A DNA stretch of 64,000 nucleotides from Paenibacillus barengoltzii NBRC 101215. Lineage in GTDB: Bacteria > Bacillota > Bacilli > Paenibacillales > Paenibacillaceae. The stretch covers positions 1 through 64,000 of the forward strand of contig NZ_BILV01000002.1 of the NCBI RefSeq assembly GCF_004000745.1, given 5' to 3'. Shown piece after piece: positions 61,354-64,000 of this stretch. A program made the position numbers and the translations under genes. Within the stretch, counting starts at the first letter, position 1; each line of letters begins with the position of its first letter. The notes beneath the pieces were generated by a model, which was given only the letters and a program-made list of their open reading frames with translations, was not told where the DNA came from and did not search any database.

Positions 61354-62553
61354 TTGGAAAGTTCGATCAGAAGGCATCACCGCATATTTACCCCCACCTT
61401 TATTCTGATCTCTGTCATTATTATCGCGGGGCTCAGTCAAGGACTGCTGCTGCCGGTGTTGTCCATATTTATGGAAGAAAGGGGGATCCCCTCCTCCGTA
61501 AATGGGTTGCATGCTGCAGCTCTTTATGTCGGATCGTTTGCTATGTCGCTGGTGGCGGAGAAGCTGCTGCGACGAACCGGGTTTAAACTCTTACTGCTGA
61601 GCGGCGTCGTTCTCGTTATGCTGGCTTTGCCGGTGTTTTCGCTGGTCTCCGATTTAAGGTTGTGGTTTATTCTAAGATTGCTTGTGGGGATCGGGGATAG
61701 TGCGATTCATTTTACCTCGCAGCTCTGGATCATTCTTGTTTCACCGCCGGACAAAAGAGGCCGGAACATCTCCTTGTATGGAATGTCCTACGGATTAGGT
61801 TTCAGTATTGGACCGCTGGGCATCCGACTGCTGGATTACGGGCAAGCCGTTCCGTTCGTCTTGCTGGCGATCCTGTTCCTCATGATCGTGATCCTCGCCG
61901 CTATATATTTGCCAGATCGAGCACCGGAACCCGTTCGTCAGGAGGAAGCCGGTGCTCCGCGCAAGGTTCCGCAGATCTACCGGATGGCTTGGTTCGCCTT
62001 GCTGCCTGCCTTGCTATATGGTTATATGGAAGCTTCGATGAACAGCAACTTTCCGATATACGGCTTACGTTCAGGGCTTAGTGCGGCGGATATCGCGGCC
62101 TTGCTGCCGTTCTTTGGCATCGGCGGTTTGATTCTTCAGCTCCCTCTGGGCATCTTAAGCGACCGGTTCGGCCGCAAAAAAGTGCTGATGACCGCAGGAC
62201 TCACCGGCGGACTTCTGTTTCTCGCGGTTCCATTGGCGGGGAATCACTTTATGGCGTTGCTGCTACTGTTCATGGGTGCAGGCGGCTTGGTGGGTTCGTT
62301 CTTCTCGTTAGGCCTGGCGTATGCAGCGGATTTGCTCCCGCGTCATTTACTTCCGGTGGCCAATGTGATTGCATCCTTTCATTTTAACTTTGGCAGCATC
62401 ATTGGCCCGAACCTCGGTGGAGCGGCCATGCAGTTAGGAGCGGCTCCGATGTTGTTTATGCTTCTGGGGTCGGCATATCTGTTGTTTTCCGCATCCGGGC
62501 TGGTGTTTCGGCCGGAACGTTACAAAAAAAGCGTAAATATGAACAGGCTGTAA
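61354..62553 (+). CDS. MFS transporter
   Basis: A 399-residue major facilitator protein with about twelve hydrophobic segments. The loop 2-3 region is degenerate, while the repeated motif appears in the second half as ILSDRFGRKKVLM (about 265-277). The inter-domain loop is RAPEPVRQEEAGAPRKVPQ. It resembles multidrug or small-molecule efflux proteins, but the substrate is not identifiable. The start is TTG 61354 with AAGGAG (61338-61343) ten bases upstream; an in-frame TTG at 61294 would start inside the leader and lacks a ribosome binding site. The leader terminator implies inducible expression. Confidence 0.88.
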   Translation: MESSIRRHHRIFTPTFILISVIIIAGLSQGLLLPVLSIFMEERGIPSSVNGLHAAALYVGSFAMSLVAEKLLRRTGFKLLLLSGVVLVMLALPVFSLVSDLRLWFILRLLVGIGDSAIHFTSQLWIILVSPPDKRGRNISLYGMSYGLGFSIGPLGIRLLDYGQAVPFVLLAILFLMIVILAAIYLPDRAPEPVRQEEAGAPRKVPQIYRMAWFALLPALLYGYMEASMNSNFPIYGLRSGLSAADIAALLPFFGIGGLILQLPLGILSDRFGRKKVLMTAGLTGGLLFLAVPLAGNHFMALLLLFMGAGGLVGSFFSLGLAYAADLLPRHLLPVANVIASFHFNFGSIIGPNLGGAAMQLGAAPMLFMLLGSAYLLFSASGLVFRPERYKKSVNMNRL

Positions 62554-62675
62554 TGGATTTTCGTTGATTTTTCCAATACACTAAAGGGTAAGAAAAGGTA
62601 ATGCAAATTTCATGTTAGTTCAAAAAAGTGAACAACAACTTGAGTACCTCTTAATCGTAAAAGGAGAAATCGGAC

Positions 62676-63410
62676 ATGATCAGAGTCAACCACTTGCAGA
62701 AATCGGTGGATGGAAATAAGAAGAAGGTGCTTCGCGATATTACCGTCCAGTTTGGTGCAGGGGAAATGATTGGCGTTGTAGGGGCCAGCGGCAGCGGCAA
62801 AAGCATGCTCCTTCGTTGCTTGGCGCTGCGAGAGAGTTGGAACCGGGGCGATTATACCTGGAACGGGGATAAAGTGATTGAAGGCGGCGGACGCGGTTCA
62901 CAGAAATACCGCTCCCAATGCGCCTATCTCGAACAGAACCCTTCCTTGTATCCGGAGAAAACCGCGCTCAAAAATGTCCTGATCGGACAAGCGGGTCAAA
63001 CTCCGCTTCTGCGCCGACTGACCGGGATGGTACGATCGGACGATTACATGGGCGCCATGGACGAGTTGGAGAAGTACGGCCTGCTGGACAAAGCCCATGT
63101 TAAAGCTGGGAAGTTGAGCGGCGGCGAGCGCCAACGTGTGGCTATTTGCCGGGCATTGGTTCATGGGGCTAGCTTCCTGGCGGCGGACGAGCCGGTGATC
63201 GGGCTGGATCCTAAGTCGGCAGAACGCGTATTGGAGACGTTAAAGGAGCTGTGCACCCAGCAAAATAAGATCGTTATTACGGCATTGCCGCTGGAATTGG
63301 CAGAGCGTTACTGCACCCGGATCTGGGGACTGTCTGAAGGAGAGATCAAGCTTGACGTGTCCGGACGGCGGCTCTCGATGGAAGAGAAACGCCTGATTGA
63401 TCTGGTATGA
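62676..63410 (+). CDS. PhnC-like ABC transporter ATP-binding protein
   Basis: A 244-residue ATPase with Walker A GASGSGKSM (about 35-43), Q-loop near AYLEQNPSL, signature LSGGERQR (about 147), Walker B FLAADEP and a D-loop GLDP. The H-loop His is replaced by Leu-containing VITALPLELAE, which is uncommon and may lower activity. The organisation is like PhnC phosphonate importers, yet no permease or binding protein is next to it. ATG 62676 has AAAGGAG upstream. The lipoprotein gene follows within 15 bases and could share the transcript. Confidence 0.85.
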   Translation: MIRVNHLQKSVDGNKKKVLRDITVQFGAGEMIGVVGASGSGKSMLLRCLALRESWNRGDYTWNGDKVIEGGGRGSQKYRSQCAYLEQNPSLYPEKTALKNVLIGQAGQTPLLRRLTGMVRSDDYMGAMDELEKYGLLDKAHVKAGKLSGGERQRVAICRALVHGASFLAADEPVIGLDPKSAERVLETLKELCTQQNKIVITALPLELAERYCTRIWGLSEGEIKLDVSGRRLSMEEKRLIDLV

Positions 63411-63424
63411 AACGAGTGGTGAGT

Positions 63425-64000
63425 ATGTTGACGAAGAGGAGATTATTAGCTTGGGCGGGAGCTTGCCTGCTTCTGATCCTAAGCGGCTGCAGCGTGATCA
63501 GCGATCCGAAGTCTTTGATGCAAACGCCGCAGCTCTCCACCGACCGTGCCTCGTTAATCAGCGTCATTAAGGCCGAGCTGAAAGGCGGAGAGATCGTCTC
63601 GCCGCGGGACGTCCGCAATATCAGCTCCATTCGCACACCTGACCTGAACAACGACGGGATCAAGGAGGCGGTGGTCTTCTATGAGACGCCTGATGAAGCG
63701 GTGCGGATCCACGGCATGATTTTAGAGCATCAGGGCAATTCCTGGGCACTGAAGGTTCGCTTTGACGGCGAAGGCCAGGTCCTTGAAACGTTTGATATTC
63801 TGGACTTAAACGGCGACGGCAATTTGGAGATTATCGCTGGTTTCTCCAGCGGCTCCGATGAACTGCAGAAAGGATTAACCGTATATACTTACAATGGCAG
63901 TGAAGTCGAGAAGGCAATTGCGTTGCCGTACAACTACTTTATGGTGGACGATTTAAATCAGGATAACATTCCTGATATCACGGTCGTGAACTTAAAACGC
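63425..64000 (+). CDS. VCBS/FG-GAP-like lipoprotein (3' truncated by window)
   Basis: The frame runs off the window end, giving at least 192 residues. A signal peptide ends in the lipobox LILSGC (Cys about residue 22). The mature part has three spaced DLNxDGxxE/D elements (TPDLNNDGIKEAVVF, ILDLNGDGNLEIIAG, VDDLNQDNIPDITVV) typical of calcium-binding VCBS/FG-GAP blades of a beta-propeller. ATG 63425 is preferred because GAGTGG is five bases upstream; ATG 63407, which overlaps the preceding stop, lacks a ribosome binding site. It may have no link to the ATPase beyond position. Confidence 0.82.
   Translation, partial: MLTKRRLLAWAGACLLLILSGCSVISDPKSLMQTPQLSTDRASLISVIKAELKGGEIVSPRDVRNISSIRTPDLNNDGIKEAVVFYETPDEAVRIHGMILEHQGNSWALKVRFDGEGQVLETFDILDLNGDGNLEIIAGFSSGSDELQKGLTVYTYNGSEVEKAIALPYNYFMVDDLNQDNIPDITVVNLKR

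Noticed and set aside
1-64000. CRISPR arrays, tRNA or rRNA genes, insertion sequences and prophage genes
   Set aside because: Looked for on both strands; no regularly spaced repeats, cloverleaf with CCA end, transposase or integrase was seen.

Overview
The window reads as chromosome of a spore-forming, low-to-mid GC Gram-positive bacterium, most likely Paenibacillus or a close relative. The reasons are stage V sporulation protein K, the GlnR/GlnA and LexA/YneA/YnzC arrangements, Bacillus-type GlnR and LexA operators, strong AGGAGG-type ribosome binding sites, frequent GTG/TTG starts, and a backbone order (mutL, rsmJ-like, miaA, hfq ... spoVK, hflX, ynbB, glnR, glnA, lexA/yneA, ynzC) that parallels Bacillus subtilis. 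I see no rRNA, tRNA, CRISPR array, insertion sequence or phage gene. Assignment to genus is inference.

Layout. 1-6 kb: the end of mutL, an RsmJ-like methyltransferase, miaA, hfq and a class A penicillin-binding protein with a fibronectin type III module and a Gly/Asn-rich tail. 6-13 kb: DUF402 and YdcF-like proteins, spoVK, hflX, ynbB, then glnR-glnA behind a promoter with two GlnR boxes. 13-17 kb: a 51-residue basic protein, lexA divergent from yneA with four LexA-box-like sites between them, ynzC, a small membrane protein, a HAD hydrolase and a YtkA-like lipoprotein. 17-26 kb: metH, rnz, a NagD-type HAD, an unusual Fpg/Nei glycosylase overlapping endonuclease IV, and a protein that fuses a cyclic-phosphate-processing receiver-like domain to an RlmM/FtsJ-type methyltransferase.

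25.7-36.5 kb is the most distinctive part: a ten-gene operon resembling a Tad/Flp-type assembly machine. It has a Ser/Thr kinase fused to a MinD/CpaE-like domain, a CpaB/SAF protein, two more MinD-like proteins with ruined P-loops, a CpaF-type ATPase, a large TadB/TadC-like membrane protein and four single-pass pilin-like proteins. No secretin, prepilin peptidase or canonical prepilin is present. A promoter followed by a long terminator hairpin lies directly before the kinase start codon.

36.5-41.7 kb: a MoeB/ThiF protein, a response regulator whose receiver has lost its phospho-Asp, Thr and Lys, an NlpC/P60 hydrolase, thiamine pyrophosphokinase, a TRIC/UPF0126 membrane protein and an esterase. 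41.8-47.1 kb: the pyruvate dehydrogenase operon pdhABCD, with two near-identical lipoyl domains in E2. 47.1-51 kb: a methyltransferase and an ArsR-type regulator with a four-domain CoA-disulfide reductase (reductase, rhodanese, TusA, DsrE). 51-64 kb: a secreted coiled-coil protein, a lipoprotein phosphodiesterase, thyA-dfrA, gltD, topB, a HAD, a winged-helix regulator, an MFS transporter, an orphan ABC ATPase and a VCBS-type lipoprotein cut by the window edge.

A recurring regulatory theme is a promoter followed by a Rho-independent terminator inside the 5' leader. In two cases (the coiled-coil secreted protein and the MFS transporter) no same-strand gene lies immediately upstream, so the hairpin looks like a real attenuator of the downstream gene.
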